Positions 26,584-47,613 of a stretch of 64,000 nucleotides of DNA are shown piece by piece. Location: the NCBI RefSeq assembly GCF_000524195.1, contig NW_020170488.1, positions 210,041-274,040 on the forward strand. The letters run 5' to 3'. The DNA is from Echinococcus granulosus. Lineage: Eukaryota > Platyhelminthes > Cestoda > Cyclophyllidea > Taeniidae. A model generated the notes under the pieces. The model ran no database searches. It was not told the origin of the DNA and saw nothing but the letters and a program-made list of their open reading frames with translations. The position numbers and the translations under genes are program-made. How positions within the stretch are numbered: the stretch's first letter is position 1; every line of letters starts with the position of its first letter.

Positions 26584-27263
26584 ACCTAGATATTACTTAA
26601 ACGCCAGCGTCAAAAATATGCAGCATGTGCGCCACCTCATATTACGATAATTGGCTATAGCAAATAATCTTACAATCGGCCAAAAATAATACCAAATTTT
26701 TTAATTAGTGGGTGGCCAAGCCTTTCTTCTTCAAAAAGCAAAAAGATCTTCAAAAATTCATCTTTGTTGTTTGTTGGTCGCACAAAATTGTTGGAAATAT
26801 TTAGCTTTTCCCATTCTTACATTCCAATTTGAAATAATTTTTTATCAAATAAACGGTCATGAGGACCACACTTTTCCCAAAAAGATCTCTTCGAATAATT
26901 CAATTCTAATGGTATCATAGAACAGGTCATGGAACTGACAAAAAACTCCCTGCTCCTCCCTCCACCTCACACCCTAATGCATTACGTCAAAGTTAATGGG
27001 GTCTCAACCATCTCTAATTCTATGTTGCCAGGACTTAGTGGGACAGACACACTCTGAACGTGGGCACTCACCTCTACACACACTTGACGTTTCCTGTGCG
27101 TGCTTTCGGTGCGTTACGTTGTGCTGCTACAGGTGTGTTCCGATTGGCCTCTCGGTGCCTGTACCTCTGAAACTGCCAAAGCGGAGTGCAAAATCGATTG
27201 AAGGCTGTACGCACGCACAGAATTGCCCAGAGGGCAGGCAAGTAGGCATCGGTGGTGTGTTGG

Positions 27264-27288
27264 GGTGTGCGTGTGTGTGTGTGTGCGT
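27264..27288. repeat. TG dinucleotide microsatellite upstream of gene C
   Basis: An imperfect TG tract of about 25 bp, 80-105 bp upstream of the gene C start codon. It mirrors the TG/CA tracts upstream of gene B. Confidence 0.7.
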
Positions 27289-27368
27289 ACGGCAGGTAAT
27301 TAGGATTTACATATACTTCCAGGAAGCACGTCTGTGGAAGGTGCTCTAGCCTGATTAGGAGGAGGAGC

Positions 27369-35622
<8,254 letters not shown>

Positions 35623-37530
35623 GGTCTCTACCCAGCCCTTCTATCCTTCCTACCATGCCCCACCCTACCCCGCCAAACAGCTCTTTGTTGCTTTCCGATT
35701 AGGCATTCAGCATCAATATTTTTTCAAGAATGTCTCTTCTCCTTTACTTCTGTCTTGATCTCTTTTTCGATTCTCCACTTAACCCCTCTCCCGCCCCTAT
35801 TATGAACCATCTGCCTTGTATGATGCTGTGTTTCCGAGCCCCGTCCACTAGTCATTCTTTGTAGGATCAAATACTACTAAGACCGTTTAACTAATCAAAT
35901 AAGTGTCTAGTTACTTAAAAGCAATTAAGGATATATTCATATTTCACTGTCACCTGCTCTATGCCTCTTCAAATGACGCCGCTCTCTCTCCCTCCTCGTG
36001 TATGTGTGGGCGTGCGTGACCGCTTGGCTCTAGTCTGTGTTTACTGATGATTAGACCCTATAAAAATTAACTACAATTCTTCTATGATCCTTGATTTTTC
36101 AACAGTAATGCATTGCCTTTTGGTGGGAGGGACGGCTTTGCTTCTCCACTTGTTGATGACCCATCACCTTCATTAAAAAGAGCCAAAAAATCGACGAAGG
36201 TCGGGAAAGTCTGTTTGCTATTCAGCACGCAGGAGTCATTTTAGGTTGCGATAAGATACTCTGTACTCAAATACTTAAAGTGGTTAGTTAGGTCAAGGTG
36301 ATGAAGTATCAAACTTGGGTAATAATTAATCAAGTAATGACAAATAACTTATAGAAATTCTAACTTTGATGACTGCGGACTTTAGGGGTCAAGTTACAAT
36401 AATGATTACACCGAAAAACTAGAAGGTTAAATAAACCTAGTAAAAAGTGCTCGTTTCAAAGGTTCCCAACCGTATATGTCCATTGAACGAGGGCTCAATT
36501 TAAAAGTTCTCCTGTTAATTAGTTAGGCAGACTTTTTCTGCCGCAAGATCAGATTGCATAATGTATGTTTAGGGCAGAAAATTAAGAGCCTTTCGCTGTC
36601 GATCGAAATTGAAATGCCAAAAGTGTCACAACACCATGGAACAGAACATTTTTAGTACGTCATAACAAAAGTAATAGTGGTCTTATAAAGAATTAACCAA
36701 ATCAAGCATCGCTTTGCAACTTAATAGGAATGGGAGTCGACCCTATGTTGTGAGGCTTCTGATTTGCGTTCAATTTAATGGGTGCAAAAGTTATTCTGTA
36801 AAAGATTATTTACAAAATATTGCCTTCGGATGCAGAAAAGTGTAGTTTACTTTTCAGCCAACGAGCATAACTTACATTGATGGTAATTTAAACGTTTGGG
36901 CGAACATGTTTGTTGCCCCCCAAGATGTAGCCTTATACCGCTCCAAAGAAATTGGATTTTTCTCGCAAACCCTTCCTTCAATGTTAGATGACAAAAATAC
37001 GAACTATTTTTGGTCGCGTTAATAGCCATTGTTACTGACACCTTAGCAGAATTTTTATTATGTGGAATTTAAGCATTTTTCTTCTGGGTAGAATTATACA
37101 AAACCCGATAACAGAAGTATTAATGCAGTGGAGATGCTACTCCCCAACGCTTGCAAGTCAAAGAACGCCCTGGCGCTCCGGAGGAACTCAACATGCTAGA
37201 GTGCACGCTTTCTCATCCCTACCTGATGTTCAGCAGTCACGTAGGCGAAACCAGCCCAGTGAGCCCGCTAACTACAAACTAAGGCAGCAGCTTGTGGCCA
37301 TAATACACAAGAAGGTCAAACAAACCACTGGCAAAAACATCCCCTCCTCCCCTTCCCTTTCGACGGGAGCCAGAGTAGGGCGAAGGAGAACAGACCCGTG
37401 TAGGTTTTATCGCGTTCTAACAAATAAACAGGAAGGACGGTTGTAAAAGAAGTAGGAGCAAATATTCAGTCAATACATATGCGAAAAAAGTCCACAAGAA
37501 TGGTAAGGCGCCCGAAACTCTCCTCTTCCT
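35623..37530. other. Convergent intergenic region
   Basis: Genes C (plus) and the GPR107-type gene (minus) end tail-to-tail across 1.9 kb, which should contain both 3' UTRs. A plus-strand AATAAA occurs near 36430 and a minus-strand AATAAA near 37054. Neither is close enough to a stop codon to be a confident polyadenylation signal. No further gene was seen. Confidence 0.55.
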
Positions 37531-40500
37531 CTAAGGACGAATAAGTGGGAGCAAATCCGAGTCAGCAGTCTCCGCGTCTCCTGGCAACGGTCGATTAGCT
37601 GCGTCTTCACGCCAACGCCGATTCTCCCGAGCTGCATCAAGATTTTGTGGTCGATGAATACGCGTCACTCCATCCGTTATGCCCGACTGCGACAAGCTGA
37701 AAGATACATAAAGAAGAAAGGGTGAAGATAAAAGGACAGTAAAGTGTCATTGTCGGCGTCAGAAGGTAAAACGTACGCCTCCTCCATATTGAAAAGATCC
37801 ATGACGACATCCTCCGCCTCCTGCTCCTCAGAGGTTGGGAGTTGCAGATATGGGTTGTCATTGAAGGGTCGGAATTTGTGCCCCACAGAGACGTAGAAGG
37901 CCAACGTGACGGTCTGCTCGAAAAACTCAGCCAGCCAGGTCCACGCGAAGGGCGTGGTCATACGCAGAAGGTAAACGATGATGCGAGTGAGGTAGATATA
38001 GCAGATAACAAGAATGTAAAAATGACGGAAGAGCCGCAGTTTGCGCAGATTTTGCGCCACCTTCCCATCAGTCTGTGCCGCCTGGCGCAGATGGCGAATG
38101 GACCAGATGACAGGAAAGAGCACCCCAGCGCAGCACAGCAGATCCACCACCGTGAAGATCTCATTCCACAAAGCAAAGCGCTTCGCGCCCTGTTCTGTCT
38201 CATTTATCACTATGGTGGCGACGTTTGCGAACACCTAAATGCAATAAATTTCATGGTCACGAGTTTGTTGCCTTCAGGAAACTGCCTAAAAAACATCTTT
38301 CAAAGACCAGTATGATGTAAAGGTGACTTAAAGCAAGACCACATAAGACCTGTGATGCTGACAGCAGGCTTGAAGCGCCTCATAGTAAACCAACCGGACC
38401 CGTGGCGCACTAACTCGCGATAAGGCACCTGCTGGGGCGCTTTCAACTTCCGGTGAAGGCTTATTCAGGATCGTAGGTTTCACCTCGCGATTTCATGAGA
38501 AATAAACGCTGTGAGAAGTTAAAGCAGACAGAGCATACTTGAGCAAAGAGTTCTCAGTGCTGCTGTTGACTTGTTGAACTACTACCGGACCTCCGATATA
38601 ACAGAGCAGGAACTAAAGATGTCAAAAAAAATTATCAACTGTGCCAGAGACCCACAACCCTTAAATGGACTTTGGATAGCGACAAGTTCAACGCGTCAAA
38701 CCCTTTTATAGCCCACTGATCACGCACGGATTGTAAGAGGAAGTATTCAAAGTCTTTCTAAACAGTCCGGAATAGACTGAGTAACCTCCGCATTCACATC
38801 AGTCTTCGAGAATGCAAAAAAGGACGCCCAAATATTAGAAGTGGTTACCCTTTCTAGGGCCTGATAATTATTACAAAGTACACACTTCCAAAAGCATCGA
38901 AAATGACGGAAGAGGGAAAACTAACCTGCAATGGGATGACAATGAGAAAGACATGCTTCTCCTGACGCGTAAAGACATGTTTGATGAATGTCCAGCCGGC
39001 GCCGATCATGAGGATGGTGACGATCAGCAGAAATCCACGCGTCCTACAAGGGAAAGGCAGTCAAAATTCAAGCCCTTTCTCCTCAATGGAAGCCCATCTA
39101 GCCTAGTCGACCCACATAAACCGAGGAATCTAAAGACATAAAAGTGTCTGGGCCTTAACAGAATGTTATGGCTACAATGCGCTATAATAACGTCTTGGTG
39201 AAAGTGGTAAGTGAGCGCAATACAAACACTCGAGTGTCACCGTAGGGAGGCATCTCCCATGGATGGCTGAATCCGTAGAAAATCACAGCAGAAGGACTGA
39301 AATCGCATCGACCTAATCTCAAATTATACGTAGAGATCAGTCACCTCGCCAGAGTGCTCCTAAAAAATACCAATTTTGGGGTGTTAACTGGAAATTCAAT
39401 ACATTTCCACGTTGGGCAGTCCAATTAGACAGCCAGACAGCAGTAGTGGTAATAAGGTAGGAAGGAGGGATGAACAGAGAACATCACCCAGCCTTCAACC
39501 TACCGATAGGGAACATCCCTAAATTCGAAAGTCGTGACATGCGCTGCAGAGTGTCATTTAAGTATTATGCAAAGGGAAGACTGAACGTACAAGTGAGCAA
39601 TGTAGTCCATCGCAGCCCAACCCTCCTCCTGAACACCGTGTCTTCCAATCACGAAATAGTTAATCTAAAGAGAAGTATTAACAAGTATAATCACTCTAAT
39701 GGGCGAATCGTAGCAACCAAGTAATGAGGAAATAGGAGAAAATAGAGGCAAACAACTCCGTCCTCTTGTAATACTATCCAGTGGGAGGTGATCCACGATT
39801 ATTTGTGACTGTGAAAAGATACAGAGCACACTTTTGGTATTGGGGACGAGAAAAACGGACACACTCGATGCGGCTGCTACAAGGCGGCGCAGTCGGCCAA
39901 TGTGGCATTCTTCGAGGGGGCTTAGCAGCATGCCCCAATTATAGGTGGGGGGGAGGGGGGGGGAACAAAGAGGGCCTGACTACTATGAATAAAGGAACTG
40001 AGTCCCCACATTAAAGACATTTTTATTCCGACTGACTGACTTTCACCCGACATCGGATGGAATTTGGCCATTATTTTTGACATGGCATTCCGATTTTCTG
40101 CGTGTCACAAATATGTGACGCAGTATTTCAATGGCTCATGGTGACTGGCCGCATTACAGCATGAGCTCAAGTAGGCAAAACAGATGAAGTACGCTCTTAA
40201 TCCATTCAGTGGTGAAGGTGTTGGCATCAGACACCTGAGCGACTGTGATGTTCCACATTTATTCTGGGTCGCCACTCGATAGGGAACGTATAAATGCCCC
40301 TCCTCCTCCAGTGTATACTAGAGGGGATTTCCCTAGGTCGGCTCATTCGCGACTGAAATTAGAGCATTTTAGACGCAAAATAAACTCACTGTGGTGGAGT
40401 GGAAGTGGGGGAAAAAAGGGAGCAGTTTAAGTGACCAGCCTTTAGAAGGCTTTTTGGCGGCACATCTTCAGAGGTGCCGCCTTTCATCATTACTTGGTTG

Positions 40501-43500
40501 ACAGACAACGTACCGCATGGAACATGAGGGAAATGGACTTGACAATAACCATAGCCAACATGAGGTGGTGAATTCGGAAGACGGGAGCCCTAAAACAAAA
40601 AAGAAAGGGGAAAGTGAAAATGAATAACGAATAGCGAAGAGAAGCCCCCTTAAAAGAAGACGAGTTGGATAATCTGGGAATATCAAAGAGGAGAATTTGC
40701 CAGAACAGGGCAGTACAACGCTCACAAAATAATGATGTGAAAAGTTGACTAGTAGATTAACTGTGACGTCCAGCGTCAAAGTATCGACTAAGCTATCAAA
40801 AAGAAAAAAAAAGAAAATGGTTGATTATAAGGTAGGGCAAAGTGCAACCTCTTGGCAGGTGTTTGAAGTGAAGCAAATGAATGGTAAGTACTTCACAATA
40901 AAAAAAATGGGTGATGAAATTAGTGTAGCCGAGAGCACATCAGTCACAGTGCGACGTGGTGGTAGTGGTAATGCCTTGGAGGAAACGGCAACAGGGGATA
41001 GCAATGAAGACGCCTTGATTTAATGGGGGATGGTGGGAAAGAGGGGGGAAGTGGAACATTCAGCAACTTCCCGTCCTGTTAACTTCTACTCGAGAGACGG
41101 AAAAAAGGAAACAGAAACGAGTTTGAGCGTGCAGTACAGGCATTATGCAACCTCTTGATAATCACTCCATGTTGCCAATTTAGGGTGAAGGTGAGTGCAG
41201 GGGTGAGCAAGAGTGCCTTGTCATACAATAGGGCACTATTGGCGCAGAAGGCATACTGACGCCATGAGCTCATCTAAACGAAAAGTGGGAAAAAATCCAA
41301 CACAACGAAGAAGGTGGACTCATGAAAATACAGGATGAACGCAACTAATGGCGTTCCTCTACGGACCATTCGACCTCTTACACGAACCTTTAAGGGGGCG
41401 GAAAGTACGTGAAAACATAGCTACAGACCTGGAAATTTGAGGAAAGCTTCGGAGAAGTAGCCAACAGAAGTGGAGGCAATGCAGACAGGAATAACGGTTT
41501 TCAGGAATAGTGGATTGGAAGGTCCTCACCATTTCTCCACATATTGAAAGTAGACAAAGGTACTACAATTTTCGTGGTAGGCATGGAAGCCACCGATTTG
41601 GTCTAATCTTCCAAAAGAGGCTATTTTCCGACACCTTAGTAGCTGAAGAAACGTGCAGGTGAGACGCAATAGGCTTTATCCAATCTAAAATGGCAACAAA
41701 TGTCAGTTGAGGAATCTCCACTTCCAAATTTCTGCACGCAAGGGCAGAACGGAAATTGTAGAGGAGGCAGTAGCCAATGGACGCGAAGCTAATGGAGAGA
41801 GGTGAAACAATGGTATTTAACGATAAAGCAATGGAAGATGCTTAGGCATGTTTAGACCTTGAAAGTAGGCAAAGAAAGTGATGGAAGACCTGCGGTGGCT
41901 TCCACGATATTGCTGCAATGACCTGTTTCAACTTGCACGACACAGTGAAATGCGATTGTATGCACCAGCCTATCGTCAATACGCCCTTATTGTACAAGAA
42001 TTACTTCTTATGCCTCAGTAACAACCACCATAGTCAATTAAAATGAGACTTTTACGGAAAAAAGCCTAAAAAAGTCAATCTGTTGCAAAAGCTACCCATG
42101 AGGAGGTATGCACGGTGGGAGAGAAGAGGGATATTGCCGCAAAATTACTCAATCAAATGCAAAGTAAACAAGACCTCAAAAATTAGCCTACTGAGAGGTA
42201 AAGACGTGGGTGACTAGAAGGTGAGTCGTTTGTTCTCAAGAGAAAAAAGAGGTTTTATAAGAGCAGAGATCGGAATTTTGTGTCACGTTGACAAATAAAC
42301 GGCAAATCGACTACCTGTTAAAAACATCACCCCTAACAGAGGGGTTCAAAAAGCAGTTTTACTCCAGCCCGCGGATCAAGTTAATGACACATCAATGGAA
42401 CGGTCAACTTAGGGTAAGGCTAGTAACCAAATAACCACTTTCCCTACAGCTAGCCTGATCGACCGAATTTGTCTTGAGGTGAAGGAAGAACAAGCATTTC
42501 CCTCTCAAAAAAATGGAGTAGAAGTGGATAACACACCTTTAATCAACTTTCCCCTCCAAATGGGAAAGATGGCTCTTAAATGATGGACAATTAAAAGGTT
42601 CCGCAATTACTTTGCACCTAGCCTAAAAAAAGGGGTAAGGAAGAGACTACAAACTACACCGTGAATAGATCTGGACATCATTCCTAACCGGTTGAAGTAA
42701 TCTATGGAGTCATCTTCGGTGAGAATATAACTTCAACGTGACAATTTGATGGTGTTGCCTCAGAAACAAACAGCCATTTAAACAACCACTAATGTCGTAG
42801 TTTGCCCAACGTGGTATCAGAAGATGAGTCAATGAAGTGAAAAGGAGTCAGCAGATGCAGCCAAAAGGTAGGAGGTGAGACTGACTTGGAGAAGCGGAGA
42901 TGTAAGCCCCAAACGACTGAGAGGAGGACGTAGATAAGGGAGAACATGAGGAAGAGGATGGTCAATGGCTGCTCACCAACGGAGAGGTAGTTATCCCCAT
43001 TTCGTTCCACCATTGCTATCTGCAGAGAGGAGTAAAAGAGTTAATAGCGGGGCTCAACAATGTCACCCCCTGACGGCTACGACGTGGGTTCTCTATCAGC
43101 TTATCGGTTGATGCGTAAGCTGGAGGTTCCCACTCTACGCCTCCCCGAAGGAGGAGTAGCAATTCAATATTTTACCGTGTAACCTCTCTACACCTTTCTC
43201 ACGAGGCTGACCTTAAGATGTCAACAAGTCACCCAGGGTGAAAATGGGCACAAACGCCACTATTAAAGTGCGCCATGGGCGATCTGTCATAAATTTACAA
43301 TGTACCATGCATATTAATTCAGCTCCTTCACCCAGGATGGGGATACACTCAACCACCAAGGCATGACCTAGTGAATCGAATGCAGAGTATCCCGGCCGCA
43401 TAAATATCTAATTAACGGGCAAAGTGTTTGCGAAAAGACCCTGCTCCAGCCATCTCCCGATGTTGAACAGATCAGCCCGCAAGCGATTGAGCTCTCTGCC

Positions 43501-46500
43501 AAACGCGATAAACACACAAGGAGTTGAGGGGGGGTGTGCATTTTAGAGCCTATGGGAGTTTAGCAGCTAAATAACACACGAATCCTTTACCTTAAAAGGA
43601 ATGCAACACCTATTCGAGAGCAAAACATAAATTTTCTTTCCACTCCGCACCGATATAGATATCCCCCAGAGCTCCCAGGAATGCATCATTCGTAAATGCT
43701 TATAACCCGAAAAAGCTTTTGCTTCCCACTGGAAAGGTTTACTTCAGGTTGAAAAAAAGGAAAAAAAAACAGATAGCGAGTATTTTCAACGCATCAAATT
43801 AGAGAGCCACGGCTCGTCGTCACAAGCTTGTTAAAATTCAAGTCGAACAAGTTACTTTATGTGAAGCTTTTCTTTCGCGCATACAGCCCGCAAGATCCAG
43901 GAGCAGATGACAAAGACTACTCAGTGATCAGGTTACTCCCGGAATTTTTTTCTCTAGCTCCTCCTACTTGAATCTCTCGGAATTGATACATTTAGAGCAT
44001 CTATAAAAGGGCCACAGCCAGGTTTAGTCACAATTAATGACGCCTGCCACTGAAATGTGTAAGTCACCGGCGGAGTGGTCGAAGAAACTGGTGGCCATTT
44101 AAACGAGCACACCAAGAGTAAATCCTGTTAAGTAACTACTGCATTTGGCAAATAACCTTCAACTCACGGAAACATCGATGGGACCTTTGCGACAGTTGTG
44201 GAAGATCAGATCGTAGGCACCAAATGACACTGGATCGACGAATGTAACTGAGAACTACGAGGCGTGCGCAGGTCGATTAGATGAATGGCAGTGAGAAATC
44301 AACGCCAAGTGGGCAAAAGAGTAACTCACGTTAAGAGAGACCTTGCCATTGACAAAGACGTAGCGAAATCTGTTACCCTGTTGACCAGTGACTGGAAGGA
44401 CATGAACACAGGAAAGTGTTACAAATGGGAACTCGAAATTTGGAAAAAGAGCACAAGAGCATAACCCCTCGCATTTGGCAACTTTTCTAATTTCATTCAG
44501 GAAGATGACCACGTTAGATAGTGTATTTATAATTTACTATGATGTCAATCTTTTCATAAGAAAGTCCTATCCTGTCCCATTTTATTGAAAAAAGGAACCG
44601 GTACCAATTAATAATTTACGGGCTGAAATCTGTCCAAAAAGCTGTAACTTTCGGCCGAGAAACCAGGATAGCATTGCCAGTAATGTGTCACTTATTAAAG
44701 GAGTCAAGTCCAACCCGTTCAATGCGCAGGCAAATCAAGTGCCTTAATGTATTTCTCCACCATGACTAGTGTTGGCAATCGCATCCCCAAGGAGCCAATA
44801 AGGAAAGAATTTATGTTCTTTCAGGGAAGATTTTCGATCAGCAACACAAGCCAAGACTGTAAACACAGCTGGAGAAAAGGACTGTCTTCATACAGATATG
44901 GCGAAAGTAGATGCTGGAGCCTGGAGTAAAGCCAGATGAAGACGAAACGACAGTAAAGATTTTAAACAGGTTGGCAGATCGAGAAAATTCAGTGGTTCAA
45001 AAACATCCTCATCAGAACGCCACCACAAGATCATTGCAAAGGCCAAAAATTTAAAGGCCGAAAAGTTACCTCTTTCAAGCAACTACACAATAGCATTCAC
45101 AAGGTCAAAACCACAAAAAATTGAGGGTAAATGAAGAAGGACGGCACTTACTATAGGCCGATATGACCTCATTTATAGCATCCAGAGTGGTAGGAGAAAA
45201 AAGCGACTTGCGGGAATCCTGAAGATTCAGCTTCCCTACCTCTGCAAGAGAATCCTTGATCGGCTTCTGTTCACTTTTCCCATCAGGTACTTCAGCAACC
45301 TTTCCAGAGTCATCGGGTAAGACGTTTTTCGGAGAGTCCTGTTTTCCTTCTTCTTCAGCAGAAGCATCTGGATCGACTTTTGCCCCACCCTTCACTGAAT
45401 CATTAGAGGAACTATCATCTTTTGTAGAACTTTCCTGGACCTTTAGAGCTCCCTTTCCAGAAACAGCACCTTGGCCTTCAGCATCAGCTTCCCTTTGAGC
45501 AGTCCCATCGGGTTTCTCAGCTTTCTGATCACTTTCCCTGTTAGGCTTCTTTAAGGGATCAGGTCCAAGAGGTTTATTTTTGGGAGCACTTTCTAGTCCC
45601 TTTGCGTTGGGAACGAGGGGTGGTTTTTGGTCATCGCCTTCTTGACCCATATTTATCGAATTCACTTCCACCCCCGCTCTATCCCGCAACCTACCACGAT
45701 CAGCAGCATTCCCCGGAAACTTGTTCATTCTGTCGAGGTCAGGTTCTTGTGGAGCTTCGCGTCGATTGCGTTGGAGTTTAGCATCTACGTCACCGTCTTG
45801 CTTCTTACCTCCAAAATCTACCAATGAGCGTAGATGGCTTAACGTCTTGTAGACTGCTGGATCTGAACCCACACTCTGCTTTACCATGTCGACTACTACA
45901 GTCCTAATATTTTCATCAGATGTAATCACCTGAGAAGGAAATTGAACGGATTATTAAAAAGTTCTCGGAAAGGGTAAACCAACAAATCCAGTCGAGATAG
46001 ACTCTCACCTTCACAATTTCAGCGGACAGCTGTTCAGATTCGATTTGGGATAAATCCAGGTATTCGACAAAAAATTCAGCGATTTGGATTTCAAACGATC
46101 GGAAAGTTTTCTCATCTTCAGCGTCAAGAAAGATAAAGGGCTCTCGATTAACTCTATTTTCGGGATAAACGAGAACAGATTGGCCGGGTAAATACTTCAA
46201 CCTGGCCCTGAAATGCAAAAGTACAGTTGGTAAGTTGATATAAAATCAATGACAACTCACGTCTTTTTCTCCAAATAAAGGAGAAAAACCTGTTTATCAG
46301 AAGGCTTCTCCATTAAACAATCACGAGAATTCTGTTTCTAAGGGCTCGGATGATAGTAAGTGGAGGAACTTACCGAAGACTGGAGTGGGCTGTTTGATGT
46401 TGACTTTTCCATTGAAAACCCAACCTAAAACAAATTCAGGATCCTTTCATTTGTTTGTTAAAGACGAAGCCTAAAAGACTGAACGGATAAAACAGTATTT

Positions 46501-46858
46501 TTTTGAAATACGGGTATGCGCTATTCGCCAAACCCTACGTCACGACAGAAAAATTGGTGTAAAAATGGCATTAAAAAATTCTAAGTAAGATTTGGAACGC
46601 AAAAACAAACAAAAGAAATGGCAAATGAGACATCGTAATAACCTTGCCCAAAGCATTATGATCAAGGCCAGTTAAGTGGACGCCAAGAAAACCCCGTGGT
46701 CCGTAAGTGAATTGGCTGCATAAAACTCCAACGCGACCATCATTCTAACCACATGTGTCAAAAAAAGGCGTTACTTTTAATGTAAGGGTGTGACGACGGC
46801 AAAGGGTGGGAACTACGCAACAAAGGCAACTCAGAACTAGGAACGATGCCAGTCGCAT
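37531..46858 (-). CDS. GPR107/GPR108-family seven-transmembrane protein (Lu7TM)
   Basis: Membrane protein of the lung seven-transmembrane receptor family. Relatives act in the Golgi/endosome system and, for GPR107, in retrograde transport. Minus-strand exons: 46858-46775, 46744-46643, 46424-46374, 46331-46261, 46207-46009, 45929-45152, 44391-44330, 44254-44168, 43019-42886, 40589-40514, 39664-39591, 39043-38926, 38234-37777, 37696-37531. The sum is 2460 nt (819 aa plus stop), all in phase. The first exon is a signal peptide (MRLASFLVLSCLCC) followed by RRHTLTLK. The luminal domain aligns with the human family (VGFSMEKS; FGAYDLIFHNC), then NYLSVGEQPL enters the 7TM bundle. Family signatures include VDLLCCAGVLFPVIWSIRHL, LRLFRHFYILVICYIY and KFRPFNDNPYLQLP. 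At about 819 aa it is longer than the roughly 600-aa human proteins because exon 6 codes a 259-residue charged, low-complexity segment. Which of GPR107 or GPR108 it is closest to cannot be decided here. Confidence 0.93.
40104..40119. repeat. Near-perfect copy of the 16-bp palindrome in a GPR107-type intron
   Basis: GTCACAAATATGTGAC differs from GTCACATATATGTGAC at one central base and lies between exons 10 and 11 of the Lu7TM gene. It shows the motif is not confined to the collagen intergenic region. Confidence 0.6.
40817..41023 (+). CDS. Small antisense ORF inside a GPR107-type intron (doubtful)
   Basis: A 68-codon frame starts MVDYKVGQSATSWQVFEV just after an A-rich stretch and ends in a Gly/Ser/Glu/Asp-rich tail. 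It lies on the opposite strand within a 2.3-kb intron of the Lu7TM gene. I recognise no family. It could be chance, a decayed retrocopy or a small gene. Without expression or homology it should be treated as unconfirmed. Confidence 0.15.
   Translation: MVDYKVGQSATSWQVFEVKQMNGKYFTIKKMGDEISVAESTSVTVRRGGSGNALEETATGDSNEDALI
45152..45929 (-). other. Expanded charged luminal segment of the GPR107-type protein
   Basis: One 778-bp exon codes about 259 residues rich in Lys, Asp, Glu, Ser, Pro and Gly. It includes repeated dipeptides such as KP, DD and SK, and predicted disorder is obvious by eye. In vertebrate GPR107 the equivalent place holds a much shorter disordered linker. A RRE site (NRREAP) and dibasic pairs could be protease sites, but that is inference. 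Confidence 0.8.
46745..46774 (-). other. 30-bp intron in the GPR107-type gene
   Basis: The donor follows TTAAAA (GTAACG) and the acceptor is TGTGGTTAG, with TTTTTTT between. Removal joins RRHTLTLK to NDGRVGVL in phase 0 and reproduces the family order. The unspliced sequence has an in-frame stop, so removal is needed to continue the reading frame. Confidence 0.8.
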
Positions 46859-47424
46859 TTCTTTACTTCACGAGCTTTGCTTTGAGGGTAACTAAAACGA
46901 TCTAACCACACCTGAAATTTGACCTCCATTTTAATGTTCATGAAGACATGAAGTTTGCTATGTTTTTTAAAGTAACAGTCTTAAAGACCTTAAAATTTTT
47001 TGTTTTACAAGATGTACTATTCCTTAGGGAAATTAGCCATTTAATCAATAGAAAGAGCAATCAGGGATCTTCTAATACATCGCAGCCAAAATTTTTTAAT
47101 TAGGCAAAAATTGGAATCTATTAACTAGGGTTAGGAACAATGCCATGCTAACTGCTTAATTTCATGCTTCTTCATATCACTATAACGGTTTTTATTAGCA
47201 AGCACGAAAACTTTGCATCAAGGAAATGAAATATCAACCATTGGCATGTAAAACAAAAAAGACGCAGGAGATAGAAGGTAAACGTGACTCTCATCTTTCA
47301 AAATTAACACAATTCTGCATTCTTTAAAAGGCCGTTGTTAATTAAGGCGGCAGCATCTTTGAAAGACCAGGTAGCAGTCCATTGGTAGGTATCTAGATAC
47401 CTTAGCAAGGCTGTTAGACACGTG
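46859..47424. other. Upstream region of the GPR107-type gene
   Basis: AT-rich spacer between the Lu7TM start codon and the first LTR-like fragment. A minus-strand acceptor-like TCGTTTTAG lies about 40 nt upstream of the ATG and may mark a 5'-UTR intron or spliced-leader site. No gene recognised. Confidence 0.5.
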
Positions 47425-47613
47425 CAAATGTTAAAAGATGGTTGTTTATCCCTGTTTTGGGAAAGGTCACATTGGAGTTGGCCATTGTACCACATCAGGT
47501 TGGCTGGCCTTCGGGCCATGTCGGTGGCTCGAATATCGCCTCTATTTCGAATAAACATATTCTGCCGAAGTATTATGTCTTTCTGCGTCCTTAGGGAAGT
47601 CTAAGGATGCTAC
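47425..47613 (+). mobile_element. TRIM-type LTR fragment, degraded
   Basis: About 189 bp aligns by eye over its whole length with the LTRs at 49361 and 50236 (shared blocks GATGGTTGTTTATC, TTGGCCATTGTACCAC, GGCTGGCCTTCGGGCCAT, TATTCTGCCG, GATGCTACA). No partner LTR was found close by, so it is a solo or truncated copy. Confidence 0.65.

Larger units (their letters stand above)
16670..27368. other. 10.7-kb intergenic region between divergent collagen genes B and C
   Basis: This segment separates the two start codons of the head-to-head pair, so it should contain both promoters and any shared control elements. I found no gene with recognisable homology. It holds TG/CA microsatellites and a CAG tract close to gene B, one 100-N gap, pyrimidine- and purine-rich stretches, and four copies of a 16-bp palindrome. 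Non-coding 5' exons of either gene could be hidden here. Longer reading frames in it are low-complexity and not credible. Confidence 0.7.

Noticed and set aside
41079..41279. Minus-strand frame MSSWRQYAFC after CGTTTAG as a GPR107-type exon
   Set aside because: It does not match the family between the segments ending RFSK and starting APVFRIHHLM, and including it would break the phase that joins 42886 to 40589.
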